Source: Micromonospora sp. WMMA1947
GTDB lineage: Bacteria > Actinomycetota > Actinomycetes > Mycobacteriales > Micromonosporaceae
Direction: 5' to 3'
Assembly (NCBI RefSeq): GCF_027497355.1
Contig: NZ_CP114909.1
Coordinates: 2,666,001 to 2,730,000, forward strand
DNA length: 64,000 nt
The first letter of the stretch is position 1, and each line of letters opens with the position of its first letter. A model generated the notes under the pieces. That model searched no databases and had not been told where the DNA came from. It was given only the letters and a program-made list of their open reading frames with translations. The position numbers and the translations under genes are program-made. Shown here piece after piece: positions 47,520 to 56,708 of this stretch.

Positions 47520-48988
47520 GACGCCACCTCCACCGTCTCGCGTACCTCGTCGGTTGTGGACGGATCCGCCTCGGCGAGCCACCCGGCGATGCCGGCCACC
47601 GCGTCCCGGCAGCTGCCGCAGCCAGTGGCGGCCCGGGTCGCCGCGGACAGCGCCGCCGCCGACCGGGCGCCCGCCCGCCAGCACGCCACCAGCTCGCCCT
47701 TGCTCACGTCGTTGCACCGGCACACGGTCGCGGCGTCCGGCATCAGCGCCGGTGACGCGGCCGGTCCGGCCGGTGCCTCGCCGAACGCCCGGCCGAGCAG
47801 CAGCGAACGCCGGTCCGCCGGCACCGGCGCGCCCCTGTCGAACAGCTGCACCACGGTGCCGACCGCCGGGTTGTCGCCCAGCAGGATCGCGCCGGTCAGC
47901 CGCTCGTCCCGGATGCGCAGCCGGGCGTAGGTGCCCCGGGCCGGATCGGCGAAGGTCAGCTCCTCGACCGGGCCGCCCGGGTCGCCGGTGCCGTCCACGT
48001 CGCCCATCGCGGCCAGGTCGATGCCGGCCGCCTTGAGCCGGGTCACCGCCGGGCGGGGCCGGTAGCGGGCCAGCGGATCCGCTCCGGTCAGCACGTCGGC
48101 CACCACCCGGGCCTGTGCCCAGGCTGGCGCGACGAGCCCGGTCAGCGTCCCGTCGTGCTGGGCGCAGTCGCCGATCGCCGAGATCCGCCTGTCGCTCGTC
48201 CGCATCCGGTCGTCCACCACCACGCCCCGCTCGACGGCGAGCCCGGCCGTTGCGGCGAGCGCGGTGTCGGGGCGTACCCCGCAGCAGAGCACCAGCAGGT
48301 CGGCGTCGAGCGGTTCGGCGTCGCCCAGGTGCAGGCGGACGCCGGTGGCGTCCGCGCTCACGGCGGTGGCCGCCACCCCGAGCCGGGACCGGACGCCCAG
48401 GCCGGCGAGCGTGCCCGCGAGGACCGCGCCAGCCGGCGGGTCGAGCTGGCGTTCCATCAGGTGCCCGACCGGGTGGACCACTGTCACGTCCAGGCCCCTG
48501 GTGGCCAGCCCGCGGGCGGCCTCCAGGCCCAGCAGCCCGCCGCCGAGCACGATCACGCGGCGCGCGCCCTCGGCGGCGGCGAGGATCCGCCGGCAGTCGC
48601 CGAGCGTGCGGAACGGGACGACCCGCTCGGGCAGCGACGCGAGGCCGGGCAGCGGCGGCACCACGGCCCGGCTGCCGGTGGCGAGCACCAGGTGGTCGTA
48701 CCCGTGCCGGTCGCCGTCGGCGGTGACCACCTCCCGGGCGGCGCGGTCCACGGCGGTGACCGCCGCGGCGGTGCGGACCTGGACGCCCGGTCCGACGGTT
48801 TCGACAAGCTCCACGTCCGGCTCGCCGATGCGTCCGGCGAGCAGCGTGGAGAGCATGATCCGGTTGTACGCGCGGTGCGGTTCCGCCCCGAGCACGGTGA
48901 TCCGCCGGTCCCCGCCGCGCGCGTGCAGCTCGGCGGCGAGCCGGGCGCCGGCCATCCCGTAGCCGACGACGACGATGCGGTCGTTCAT
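47516..48988 (-). CDS. NAD(P)/FAD oxidoreductase with [2Fe-2S] domain, electron donor to NasA
   Basis: 490 residues, like the N-terminal half of NirB: FAD site VVVGYGMAGARLAAEL, NAD site VIVLGGGLLGLEAARGL and a C-terminal BFD-type cluster (CRCNDVSKGEL and CGSCRDAV). It lacks the sirohaem part, so it cannot reduce nitrite. Its place between nasA and nirB with ATGA overlaps suggests it passes electrons from NAD(P)H to the nitrate reductase. Confidence 0.88.
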   Translation of the reverse strand: MNDRIVVVGYGMAGARLAAELHARGGDRRITVLGAEPHRAYNRIMLSTLLAGRIGEPDVELVETVGPGVQVRTAAAVTAVDRAAREVVTADGDRHGYDHLVLATGSRAVVPPLPGLASLPERVVPFRTLGDCRRILAAAEGARRVIVLGGGLLGLEAARGLATRGLDVTVVHPVGHLMERQLDPPAGAVLAGTLAGLGVRSRLGVAATAVSADATGVRLHLGDAEPLDADLLVLCCGVRPDTALAATAGLAVERGVVVDDRMRTSDRRISAIGDCAQHDGTLTGLVAPAWAQARVVADVLTGADPLARYRPRPAVTRLKAAGIDLAAMGDVDGTGDPGGPVEELTFADPARGTYARLRIRDERLTGAILLGDNPAVGTVVQLFDRGAPVPADRRSLLLGRAFGEAPAGPAASPALMPDAATVCRCNDVSKGELVACWRAGARSAAALSAATRAATGCGSCRDAVAGIAGWLAEADPSTTDEVRETVEVAS

Positions 48989-51096
48989 GCCGGCTCCACC
49001 CGGACCGCGCAGATCTTGAACTCGGGCATCCCGGAGACCGGGTCGAGCGCGTCGTTGGTGACCGAGTTGGCGCGTTGCGCGCCGGGCCAGTGGAACGGCG
49101 CGAAGACGGTGTCCGGCCGGATCGCCGTACTGAGCCGGGCCGGCGCGCGCAGCTCACCCCGGCGGGAGACCACCCGTACCGGTGCCCCCTCGGCCACGCC
49201 GATCCGGCCCGCCAGGTCCGGGTGCAGCTCGACGAAGCCGCCCGGCGCGGCGCGGCGCAGCGCGGCCACCCGCCGGGTCTGCGCGCCGGACTGGTACTGG
49301 GCGAGCACCCGGCCGGTGGTGAAGTGCAGCGGGTAGTCGGCGCACACCGGCTCGGCGGCCGGGCGGTGGGTCACGGCGTGGAACCGGGCCCGGCCGTCCG
49401 GGGTGGGGAAGCGGTCGGCGAACAGCCGGGGCGTGTCCGGGCCGTCCCGGTCCGGGCAGGGCCAGAACACACCGGTGTCGGCGTCGATCCGGTCCCAGGT
49501 GATCCCGGCGTAGTCGGCCGGCCCGCCGGCCGAGGCCCGGCCCAGCTCCGCGAATACCTCGCGCGGGTCGGCCGGCAGCGGCGTCCCGCCCTCGGTCAGC
49601 CGTCCGGCGAGCGCGGCGAGGATCTCCAGTTCGGTACGGACGCCGGCGGGTGGCTCACGCAGCGCGCGGCGGCGCAACACCCGGCCCTCCAGATTGGTCA
49701 TCGTGCCGTCCTCCTCGGCCCACTGGGCGACAGGCAGTACCACGTCGGCCAGCTCGGCCGTCTCGGAGCGGACGAAGTCCGCCACCACGAGCAGGTCCAG
49801 GGCGCGCAGCCGGGACTCGACCCGGGCGGCGCGGGGTGCGGACACGACCGGGTTGGAGCCGAACACCAGCAGCGCCCGCGCGCCGGACGGCGTACCGAGC
49901 GCGTCGAGGAGCTGGTACGCCGGCACCCCCGCCCCGGGCAGCGTGTCCGGGTCGACGCCCCACACTCCGGCGACGTGCGCGCGGGCCGCCGGGTCGTCGA
50001 TGCGCCGGTAGCCGGGCAGCTGGTCGGCCTTCTGCCCGTGTTCCCGGCCGCCCTGCCCGTTGCCCTGCCCGGTCAGGCAGCCGTAACCGGAGCCGGGTCG
50101 GCCGGGCAGGCCCAGGGCGAGCGCCAGGTTGATGAGGGCGGTGACCGTGTCGACGCCCTTGGCGTGCTGCTCGGCGCCCCGGGCGGTGAGGATGATCGCC
50201 CGATCCACAGTGGCCAGGGCGCGGGCGGTCGCGTACAGGTCGGCCACCGGCACGCCGGAGAGCCGTTCCACCTCCGCCGGCCAGTAGCCGGCCACCGTCC
50301 GCCGGACCTCGTCGAAGCCGGTGGTCCGCTCTTCGACGTACGCCCGGTCCAGCCAGCCCTCGGTGAGCGCGATGTGCAGCAGCGCGTTCGCCACCGCGAG
50401 GTCGGTGCCGGGCAGCGGTTGCAGGTGCAGGTCGGCCTGGCGGGCGGTGGCGGTGGCGCGCGGGTCGACCACGATCAGCCGGCCGCCGCGTTCGCGCAGG
50501 TCGGTTACGTGCCGCATCAGCGGCGGCATGGTCTCGGCCGGGTTCGCGCCGACCAGCAGCAGCGTGTCCGCGCGGCCGAGGTCGGCGAGCGGGAACGGCA
50601 GCCCACGGTCGATGCCGAACGCCCGGTTGCCGGCCGCGGCGGCCGAGGACATGCACCAGCGCCCGTTGTAGTCGATGTGCCGGGTCCGCAACGTCACCCG
50701 GGCGAAGCGGCCCAGCGCGTACGCCTTCTCGTTGGTGAGGCCGCCGCCGCCGAAGACCGCCACCGCGTCCGGGCCGTGCCGGTGCTGCACGTCCCGGACC
50801 CCGGCCGCGACCCGGTCGAGCGCCTCGTCCCAGGTGGCCGGGCGCAGGTCGGCACCGGGCCGGTCGCGCAGCAGCGGAGTGGTGAGCCGGTCCGGGTGGT
50901 CGAGCAGGTCGGCGGCGGTCCAGCCCTTCTGGCAGAGCCCGCCGCGGTTGGTGGGGAAGTCGCGCGCGCCGACCACGACACCGTCGCCGGTGGCGCGCAG
51001 CACCATCCCGCACTGCAAGGCGCAGTACGGGCAGTGCGTGGCGGCCTCGACGGAGCGTGGCTCCGTTCGCGTCGCCGTGCGTGCACCGTCTGTCAT
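48985..51096 (-). CDS. nasA: Assimilatory nitrate reductase catalytic subunit
   Basis: Molybdopterin enzyme reducing nitrate to nitrite in the cytoplasm. 703 residues. N-terminal [4Fe-4S] site HCPYCALQCGM with a distant cysteine in GGLCQKG; molybdopterin motifs such as GFGGGGLTN-like FGGGGLTNEKAYALG and LLVGANPAETMPPLM; C-terminal dinucleotide-binding domain (PLHFTTGRVLAQYQSGAQTR). No C-terminal [2Fe-2S] domain, so a separate donor is needed. First gene of the operon, 24 bases behind a GlnR-like box. Confidence 0.95.
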   Translation of the reverse strand: MTDGARTATRTEPRSVEAATHCPYCALQCGMVLRATGDGVVVGARDFPTNRGGLCQKGWTAADLLDHPDRLTTPLLRDRPGADLRPATWDEALDRVAAGVRDVQHRHGPDAVAVFGGGGLTNEKAYALGRFARVTLRTRHIDYNGRWCMSSAAAAGNRAFGIDRGLPFPLADLGRADTLLLVGANPAETMPPLMRHVTDLRERGGRLIVVDPRATATARQADLHLQPLPGTDLAVANALLHIALTEGWLDRAYVEERTTGFDEVRRTVAGYWPAEVERLSGVPVADLYATARALATVDRAIILTARGAEQHAKGVDTVTALINLALALGLPGRPGSGYGCLTGQGNGQGGREHGQKADQLPGYRRIDDPAARAHVAGVWGVDPDTLPGAGVPAYQLLDALGTPSGARALLVFGSNPVVSAPRAARVESRLRALDLLVVADFVRSETAELADVVLPVAQWAEEDGTMTNLEGRVLRRRALREPPAGVRTELEILAALAGRLTEGGTPLPADPREVFAELGRASAGGPADYAGITWDRIDADTGVFWPCPDRDGPDTPRLFADRFPTPDGRARFHAVTHRPAAEPVCADYPLHFTTGRVLAQYQSGAQTRRVAALRRAAPGGFVELHPDLAGRIGVAEGAPVRVVSRRGELRAPARLSTAIRPDTVFAPFHWPGAQRANSVTNDALDPVSGMPEFKICAVRVEPA

Positions 51097-51120
51097 GTCG
51101 GAAAAGCGTGCCGTCGGGCG

Positions 51121-51158
51121 GTTTCCGGTCCGGGTCTGCTCTGTTTCGGTCCTGTCAC
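51121..51158 (-). promoter_or_regulatory. GlnR-like box upstream of nasA
   Basis: Read on the - strand: GTGAC-6-GAAAC-6-GACCC-6-GAAAC, against the Streptomyces GlnR consensus GTnAC-6-GAAAC-6-GTnAC-6-GAAAC. Three of four half-sites are perfect. The box ends 24 bases before the nasA ATG and lies 85 bases before the divergent methyltransferase gene. Confidence 0.75.
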
Positions 51159-51180
51159 GAGCGCTTCACACCGCACCCGC

Positions 51181-51209
51181 GTGACGAGACGTTCCGCAGG
51201 GCTTAGAAT
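51181..51209 (+). promoter_or_regulatory. Possible promoter of the methyltransferase gene
   Basis: GTGACG (51181-51186), 17-base spacer, TAGAAT (51204-51209). The -10 is good, the -35 fair. The GlnR-like box would lie around -58 to -95 of this promoter, a typical activator position. Confidence 0.5.
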
Positions 51210-51242
51210 GTGGGACAGAAATCTCATATAACGGGAGGCAGA

Positions 51243-51938
51243 ATGAGCGTGACGGACGCGTTCGACGCGGTGGCCGGCACCTACGACCAGGCCCGACGCC
51301 GCCTGGTGCCCTGCTTCGACGCCTTCTACGGCACCGCTGTCGAGGTGGCCGCACCGCCGCTGCGCGCCGCGCTCGCCGCCGGGCGTACCCCCGAGGTGCT
51401 GGATCTGGGCGCCGGCACCGGCCTGCTGTCGCTCCTGCTGACCGCGGCCGTCCCGGGCGTGCGCCTGACACTGGTGGACGGCGCCCCCGGCATGCTCGCG
51501 GTGGCCGCCGGACACCTGCGGGAGCGTGGCGTGCCGCACCGCACCGTCCACGCCGACCTGGCCGACCCGCTGCCGGCCGGCCGGTACGACGCGGTGGTGT
51601 CCGCGCTGGCCATCCACCACCTCGACGACGAGGGCAAACGGGCGCTGTACCGGCGGGCCGCCGACGCGCTGGCGCCCGGCGGGGTGTTCGTCAACGCCGA
51701 GCAGGTCGCCGGGCCGACCCCGGCGCTGGACCGCCGCTACGACGAGGTGTGGACCGCGCGGATCACCGAGCTGGGTTCCGACGCCGAGGAGATCGCCGGG
51801 GCCCGGGAGCGGATGCGGCACGACCGGCCCGCCACGGTGGCCGACCAGTGCCGGTGGCTGACCGAGGCGGGCCTGGTGGACGTGGACTGCTTCTTCAAGG
51901 AGTGGCGGTTCGCGGTCTTCGGCGGGCGGCGTCCCTGA
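51243..51938 (+). CDS. Class I SAM-dependent methyltransferase
   Basis: 231 residues. Motif I VLDLGAGTGLLSLLLTAA, motif II LTLVDGAPGML, motif IV YDAVVSALAIHHLDD. ATG at 51243 follows GGGAGG; a longer frame from 51210 has no ribosome site. Substrate unknown (small molecule or quinone-type). It sits inside the nitrate cluster, divergent from nasA. Confidence 0.88.
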   Translation: MSVTDAFDAVAGTYDQARRRLVPCFDAFYGTAVEVAAPPLRAALAAGRTPEVLDLGAGTGLLSLLLTAAVPGVRLTLVDGAPGMLAVAAGHLRERGVPHRTVHADLADPLPAGRYDAVVSALAIHHLDDEGKRALYRRAADALAPGGVFVNAEQVAGPTPALDRRYDEVWTARITELGSDAEEIAGARERMRHDRPATVADQCRWLTEAGLVDVDCFFKEWRFAVFGGRRP

Positions 51939-51973
51939 GCCGCTGTCCGTTTCCCCGATCGGTGGGGACGAGG

Positions 51974-52003
51974 ATGACTACTGGTCATACCGCTGGGTAG
52001 TCT
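51974..52003 (+). promoter_or_regulatory. Promoter/operator of the toxin-antitoxin pair
   Basis: ATGACT (51974-51979), 18-base spacer, TAGTCT (51998-52003), 7 bases before the antitoxin ATG, so the message is probably leaderless. Inverted repeat GACTAC (51976-51981) / GTAGTC (51997-52002) overlaps both elements and is the obvious operator for the ribbon-helix-helix antitoxin. Confidence 0.6.
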
Positions 52004-52010
52004 TCCCGAC

Positions 52011-52268
52011 ATGACCGCCAAGGTGACGCTGTCGTTCTCCGACGAGACCATCGAGGAGGCGCGCCGGTTCGCCAAGCGGGAAGGGCTCTCCCTCTCCGCC
52101 TGGATGGACCAGGCCGCCCGGGAGAAGGCGCTGCGCGAGGTCTTCACCGCGCACGCCGACGCGGTCGGCCGGGCCGGCCTCGACCTGGAATCCGCCGCCC
52201 TGGCCGACGCCCAGGAGGCCGCGCTCGTCGACGACGCCCTGTTCGGCGGGCGTCCGCGTGCTGCGTAG
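52011..52268 (+). CDS. Ribbon-helix-helix antitoxin (MazE-like)
   Basis: 85 residues. KVTLSFSDETIEEARRFAKR and EGLSLSAWMDQAAREKALRE fit a ribbon-helix-helix DNA-binding domain; the C-terminal half would wrap the toxin. Overlaps the toxin gene by 11 bases. Expected to bind the palindrome at its own promoter. Confidence 0.85.
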   Translation: MTAKVTLSFSDETIEEARRFAKREGLSLSAWMDQAAREKALREVFTAHADAVGRAGLDLESAALADAQEAALVDDALFGGRPRAA

Positions 52269-52551
52269 GGGCGAGGTCTGGCGCATCTCCGGCGCCCGGG
52301 AACGGTTCGGCCTGGTGATCAGCTCCGACGTCTACAACGCCACCGCGGTACCCATCGTGATCGTGGCCGAGGTGGTCGAGGAGTCGCTGCTACGCGACTC
52401 GCCGCTCGCCGTGCCGATGGGCCCGTACGTGGTGATGCCCGACCGGATCTCCTCACCGATGAAGAAGTGGTTCGCCGAGTGCGTGGACGTGGCGGACACC
52501 GAGACCATGCAGCGGGTCGGCCGGGCACTGCGGATCCTCCAGGAGCTGTGA
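52258..52551 (+). CDS. MazF/PemK-family toxin
   Basis: 97 residues from GTG 52258. MLRRGEVWRISGARERFGLV is the MazF/PemK beginning (R-G-E-V-W), followed by the SH3-like barrel (VPIVIVAEVVEE) and the C-terminal helix. Members cut RNA at short sites and stop growth. Paired with the preceding antitoxin. Confidence 0.87.
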   Translation: MLRRGEVWRISGARERFGLVISSDVYNATAVPIVIVAEVVEESLLRDSPLAVPMGPYVVMPDRISSPMKKWFAECVDVADTETMQRVGRALRILQEL

Positions 52552-52611
52552 CCGCCTCACCGACGCCGTCCGGCGGACGTGCGATCTCCGTTGCCGTGCC
52601 GACGCGTGCGG

Positions 52612-52649
52612 GGCACGCCCGGGAAACCACGGGCTGACAGCGTCGCCTC
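52612..52649 (+). promoter_or_regulatory. Possible GlnR-like box upstream of narK
   Basis: GGCAC-6-GAAAC-6-CTGAC-6-GCCTC: one perfect half-site, two with one mismatch and one degenerate. Same orientation as at nasA and the same 24-base distance to the start codon, which raises confidence in a weak match. Confidence 0.5.
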
Positions 52650-52673
52650 GTCATCGACGAGGAGGAGTGGCCC

Positions 52674-54041
52674 GTGAGCACGCTCGTTTCCGCACCCACG
52701 ACGCCGCCTGCCGGCACGGCCGGACGGCTCACCGAATGGCGGCCGGAGGATCCGGCGTTCTGGGCCGCCGGCGGCGCCCGGATCGCCCGGCGCAACCTGT
52801 ACGTCTCGATCTTCGCCGAGCACGTCGGCTTCTCCGTGTGGAGCCTCTGGTCGGTGACGGTGCTGTTCCTGGGCCCCGAGTACGGCATCGACCCGGCCGG
52901 GAAGTTCCTGCTCACCGCCGTGCCGGCGGCGCTGGGCGCGGTGCTGCGGCTGCCGTACACGCTGGCGGTGGCCCGGTTCGGCGGCCGGAACTGGACCATC
53001 GTGAGCGCGTTGCTGCTGCTGGTGCCGGCGGTGCCGATGGCGGTGCTGATCGAGCCCGGGGTGTCGTACGCCACGCTGATGGTGCTGGCCTGCCTGTCCG
53101 GCGTCGGCGGCGGCAACTTCGCCTCGTCGATGGCGAACATCAACCTGTTCTTCCCGGAGCGGCTCAAGGGCCGGGCGCTGGGGCTCAACGCCGGCGGCGG
53201 CAACCTGGGCGTACCGGCCGTGCAACTGGTGGGGCTGGCGGTGCTCGCGACCGCCGGTGCCGCGTACCCCCGGTTGGTGCCGGCGGTCTACCTGCCGCTG
53301 ATCGTGCTGGCCGCGCTGGCCGCGGCGCGGTGGCTGGACAACGTGCCGGGGGCGCGCAACGAGCCCGGCGCGCTGCGCGCGGCGGCCCGCGACCCGCACA
53401 CCTGGGTGATGTCGCTGCTCTACGTGGGCACGTTCGGCTCGTTCATCGGCTTCGGCTTCGCCTTCGGTCAGGTGCTCCAGCTCCAGTTCCACGACCGGTT
53501 CCCGACGCCCGTCGACGCGGCCTGGCTGACCTTTCTCGGCCCGCTGATCGGCTCGTTGATCCGGCCCGTCGGCGGTCAGCTCGCCGACCGGCTGGGCGGG
53601 GCCCGGGTGACGTTCTGGAACTTCGTGGCGATGGCCGCCGGGGCCGGGCTGGTGCTGTACGCGGCCCGGGAGCGGTCCTTCCCGCTCTACCTGGCCGGGT
53701 TCCTGGCGCTGTTCGTCTTCTCCGGGATCGGCAACGGCTCGACGTACAAGATGATCCCGGCGATCTTCCGGGCCCGGGCCGTCGCGGAGAGTGAGCTGAC
53801 CGGCGACCCGGAGGCGGCGCAGCGGCGGGCCCGGCGCCTGTCCGGCGCGGTGATCGGCATCGCCGGGGCGGTCGGCGCCTCGGGCGGGGTGCTGGTGAAC
53901 GTGGCGTTCCGGCAGTCGTTCCTGGCCTCTGGCACGGCCGACGCGGCCTACCTGGCCTTCATCGGCTGGTACGCGCTCTGTTTCCTGGTGACCTGGGTGG
54001 TCTACCTGCGTCCCGGGCCGCGTACGCTGGTCGGCGTGTGA
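52674..54041 (+). CDS. narK: Nitrate/nitrite transporter (MFS, NarK family)
   Basis: 455 residues with about twelve membrane helices. GVGGGNFASSMANINLFFPE and GLNAGGGNLGVPAVQLVGL are the paired nitrate-signature motifs of the NNP family. GTG at 52674 follows AGGAGGAG. Imports nitrate for NasA, or exports nitrite. It lies apart from the nas-nir operon, with a methyltransferase and a toxin-antitoxin pair between. Confidence 0.94.
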   Translation: MSTLVSAPTTPPAGTAGRLTEWRPEDPAFWAAGGARIARRNLYVSIFAEHVGFSVWSLWSVTVLFLGPEYGIDPAGKFLLTAVPAALGAVLRLPYTLAVARFGGRNWTIVSALLLLVPAVPMAVLIEPGVSYATLMVLACLSGVGGGNFASSMANINLFFPERLKGRALGLNAGGGNLGVPAVQLVGLAVLATAGAAYPRLVPAVYLPLIVLAALAAARWLDNVPGARNEPGALRAAARDPHTWVMSLLYVGTFGSFIGFGFAFGQVLQLQFHDRFPTPVDAAWLTFLGPLIGSLIRPVGGQLADRLGGARVTFWNFVAMAAGAGLVLYAARERSFPLYLAGFLALFVFSGIGNGSTYKMIPAIFRARAVAESELTGDPEAAQRRARRLSGAVIGIAGAVGASGGVLVNVAFRQSFLASGTADAAYLAFIGWYALCFLVTWVVYLRPGPRTLVGV

Positions 54042-54087
54042 CCTGTGCCATGACGAACGCGCAGGCCACGCGCGGCGCGACCCCGTT

Positions 54088-54117
54088 TTGACCTGCCGCA
54101 GGGCGGCCGGGTATCGT
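54088..54117 (+). promoter_or_regulatory. Promoter of rplM-rpsI
   Basis: TTGACC (54088-54093), 18-base spacer, TATCGT (54112-54117), the best sigma-70-type match in the window. It gives an untranslated leader of about 125 bases before rplM, room for a regulatory leader, although I see no structure I can name. Confidence 0.7.
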
Positions 54118-54250
54118 TGCCTGCTGTTGTACGACATTCTTAGGCGTGCCGCATCAGGTACGCTTGGTCGTTCGTGCGCGCTGGTCCGGCTGGGAACTCC
54201 TGGTCACCTCGGCGCGCGACCCCAGACCGACGACGAGACAAGGTAGACCT

Positions 54251-54694
54251 GTGCGTACGTACAGCCCGAAGCCGGGTGAGATCGAGCGTCAGTGGCACGT
54301 CATCGACGCCTCTGATGTCGTGCTGGGCCGCCTGGCGACCCACGCCGCCACGCTCCTGCGTGGCAAGCACAAGCCGACTTTCGCGCCGCACGTCGACACG
54401 GGCGACTTCGTCGTCATCGTGAACGCGGGCAAGGTCGCGCTGACCGGCAACAAGCGCCAGACCAAGGTCGCTTACCGCCACTCCGGTTACCCGGGTGGTC
54501 TGAAGCGGGTCGGCTACGACGAGCTGCTGACCAAGCGGCCCGAGCGGGCCATCGAGCTGGCCGTGAAGGGCATGCTCCCGCACAACAAGCTGGGCCGTCA
54601 GCTTCTCAAGAAGCTGAAGGTCTACGCCGGTGCCGAGCACCCGCACACCGCGCAGCAGCCGGTGCCGTTCGAGATCAAGCAGATCGCGCAGTGA
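54251..54694 (+). CDS. rplM: 50S ribosomal protein L13
   Basis: L13 (uL13) is an early-assembly protein of the large subunit. 147 residues from GTG 54251 ([20 protein letters not shown]), with [20 protein letters not shown] and [18 protein letters not shown] as family signatures. Upstream frame is untranslated leader. Pairs with rpsI. Confidence 0.97.
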   Translation: MRTYSPKPGEIERQWHVIDASDVVLGRLATHAATLLRGKHKPTFAPHVDTGDFVVIVNAGKVALTGNKRQTKVAYRHSGYPGGLKRVGYDELLTKRPERAIELAVKGMLPHNKLGRQLLKKLKVYAGAEHPHTAQQPVPFEIKQIAQ

Positions 54695-54714
54695 GCGCGG
54701 GCGAAGGAAGCAGC

Positions 54715-55179
54715 ATGACCGACATCACCGCCACCGAGGTCGCCCCCGAGGCCACCGAGGCGCCGGCGCCCGTCGCGCGCGCGCCCCGTGGTGACCGCCC
54801 GATCCAGACCGTGGGTCGGCGCAAGGAAGCCATCGTCCGGGTTCGGATCGTTCCGGGCACCGGCAAGATCACCTGCAACGGCCGCGACCTCGAGGCCTAC
54901 TTCCCGAGCAAGGTGCACCAGCAGCTCATCAAGGACCCGCTGGTCACCGCCGAGAAGCCCGAGGCGTTCGACGTGATCGCCAACCTGCGTGGCGGCGGCA
55001 CCACCGGCCAGGCCGGCGCGCTGCGGCTCGCCATCGCCCGGGCGCTGATCGTCAGCGAGCCCGACGACCGCCCGGCCCTGAAGAAGGCCGGCTTCCTGAC
55101 CCGTGACGCCCGGGTCAAGGAGAGCAAGAAGTACGGCCTCAAGAAGGCCCGCAAGGCTCCCCAGTACTCGAAGCGCTGA
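54715..55179 (+). CDS. rpsI: 30S ribosomal protein S9
   Basis: S9 (uS9) reaches the P-site tRNA with its C-terminal tail (RKAPQYSKR). 154 residues from ATG 54715, which follows GAAGGAAG; GTG 54691 overlapping rplM is in frame but has no ribosome site. A 35-residue acidic/Ala/Pro N-terminal extension precedes the core [19 protein letters not shown], as in other actinobacteria. Confidence 0.96.
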   Translation: MTDITATEVAPEATEAPAPVARAPRGDRPIQTVGRRKEAIVRVRIVPGTGKITCNGRDLEAYFPSKVHQQLIKDPLVTAEKPEAFDVIANLRGGGTTGQAGALRLAIARALIVSEPDDRPALKKAGFLTRDARVKESKKYGLKKARKAPQYSKR

Positions 55180-55208
55180 TCACCACAAGCGTCTTGTACT
55201 TCTGACGG

Positions 55209-55249
55209 ACGGCCGGTTCGCCTCCCCTTCCGGGAGGCGGACCGGCCGT
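55209..55249 (+). terminator. Terminator after rpsI
   Basis: 18-bp stem (55209-55226 with 55232-55249, one T-G pair) and a 5-base loop, 29 bases after the rpsI stop; a short T-run follows at 55255. Ends the rplM-rpsI operon just before glmM. Confidence 0.85.
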
Positions 55250-55296
55250 TCCGCGTTTCTCTCCTCTCATCAGCAGTTCCACGGAGGTTGGCGGGT

Positions 55297-56652
55297 ATGG
55301 GCCGGTTGTTCGGCACGGACGGCGTACGCGGGCGGGCGAACGCGGATCTCACCCCGGAGTTGGCGCTGGCGGTCGCGGTGGCCGCTGCCCACACGCTGGC
55401 CGAGACCGACAAGAGCCATCCGCCGCTCGCGGTGGTCGGCCGGGACACCCGGGCCAGCGGCGAGATGCTGGAGGCGGCGGTGGTCGCCGGGCTCACCAGC
55501 GCCGGCGCCAACGTGGTCCGGGTCGGCGTGCTGCCCACCCCGGCGGTGGCGTTCCTCACCGCCGAGATCAAGGCCGACCTGGGTGTGATGCTCTCCGCCT
55601 CGCACAACCCGATGCCGGACAACGGCATCAAGCTGTTCGCCGCCGGCGGGCACAAGCTGCCCGACGAGATCGAGATGCGGATCGAGGAGGCGGTGAAGGC
55701 CAACGCCACCACCGCCTGGAAGCGCCCGATCGGCGCCGGCGTGGGCCGGGTCAACGACCTCCTCGACGGCGCCGACCACTACGTGCAGCACCTGGTCGGC
55801 ACCGTGCCGCACCGCCTCGACGGGATCAAGGTCGTGGTCGACTGCGCCAACGGCGCGGCGGCCGACGTCGCACCGGTCGCCTACCGGGAGGCCGGCGCCG
55901 AGGTGATCGCCATCCACGCCGAGCCGGACGGGCTCAACATCAACGACGAGTGCGGCTCCAACCACATCGACGCGTTGCGCGCCGCCGTGGTCGAGCACGG
56001 CGCCCACCTGGGCATCGCCCACGACGGCGACGCCGACCGCTGCGTGGCGGTCACCGCCGACGGCGACGAGGTCGACGGCGACCAGGTCATGGCGATCCTC
56101 GCGCTGGCCATGCGGGACGCCGGCGAGCTGACCCAGGACACCCTGGTCGCCACCGTGATGAGCAACCTCGGTCTCCGCCTGGCCATGTCCGAGCACGGCA
56201 TCCGGCTGGTCGAGACCAAGGTCGGCGACCGGTACGTGCTGGAGGAGCTGCGCGCCTCCGGCCTGGCGCTCGGCGGCGAGCAGAGCGGGCACATCGTGCT
56301 GCCCGCGTACGCGACCACCGGCGACGGCGTGCTGACCGGCCTGCACCTGATGGCGCGGATGGCCGCGACCGGCACCTCGCTGGCCGAGCTGGCCGCCGTG
56401 GTCACCAAGCTGCCCCAGGTGCTGATCAACGTGCCGGTCGGCGACCGTACCGTCGGCGCCGCCGCGCCCGCCGTCCGGGCCGAGGTCGAGCGCGCCGAGG
56501 CGGAGCTGGGCGAGACCGGCCGGGTGCTGCTGCGCCCCTCCGGCACCGAGCCGCTGGTGCGGGTCATGGTCGAGGCGGCCACCGAGGACACCGCGCGCGA
56601 GGTCGCCGAGCGCATCGCCGAGCAGGTCCGCACCGCCAGCCCGGTCGCCTGA
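55297..56652 (+). CDS. glmM: Phosphoglucosamine mutase
   Basis: Converts glucosamine 6-phosphate to glucosamine 1-phosphate for UDP-GlcNAc synthesis. 451 residues from ATG 55297 behind GGAGG ([20 protein letters not shown]). Catalytic serine in [18 protein letters not shown], metal-binding DGDADRC, and sugar-binding [11 protein letters not shown] are intact. Functionally linked with glmS 4 kb downstream. Confidence 0.97.
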   Translation: MGRLFGTDGVRGRANADLTPELALAVAVAAAHTLAETDKSHPPLAVVGRDTRASGEMLEAAVVAGLTSAGANVVRVGVLPTPAVAFLTAEIKADLGVMLSASHNPMPDNGIKLFAAGGHKLPDEIEMRIEEAVKANATTAWKRPIGAGVGRVNDLLDGADHYVQHLVGTVPHRLDGIKVVVDCANGAAADVAPVAYREAGAEVIAIHAEPDGLNINDECGSNHIDALRAAVVEHGAHLGIAHDGDADRCVAVTADGDEVDGDQVMAILALAMRDAGELTQDTLVATVMSNLGLRLAMSEHGIRLVETKVGDRYVLEELRASGLALGGEQSGHIVLPAYATTGDGVLTGLHLMARMAATGTSLAELAAVVTKLPQVLINVPVGDRTVGAAAPAVRAEVERAEAELGETGRVLLRPSGTEPLVRVMVEAATEDTAREVAERIAEQVRTASPVA

Positions 56653-56708
56653 CCGACCCGGGGCCGCCTGCTCCCGCCACCCGCCGGTCAGTTCGCCCGG
56701 ACCGGCGG

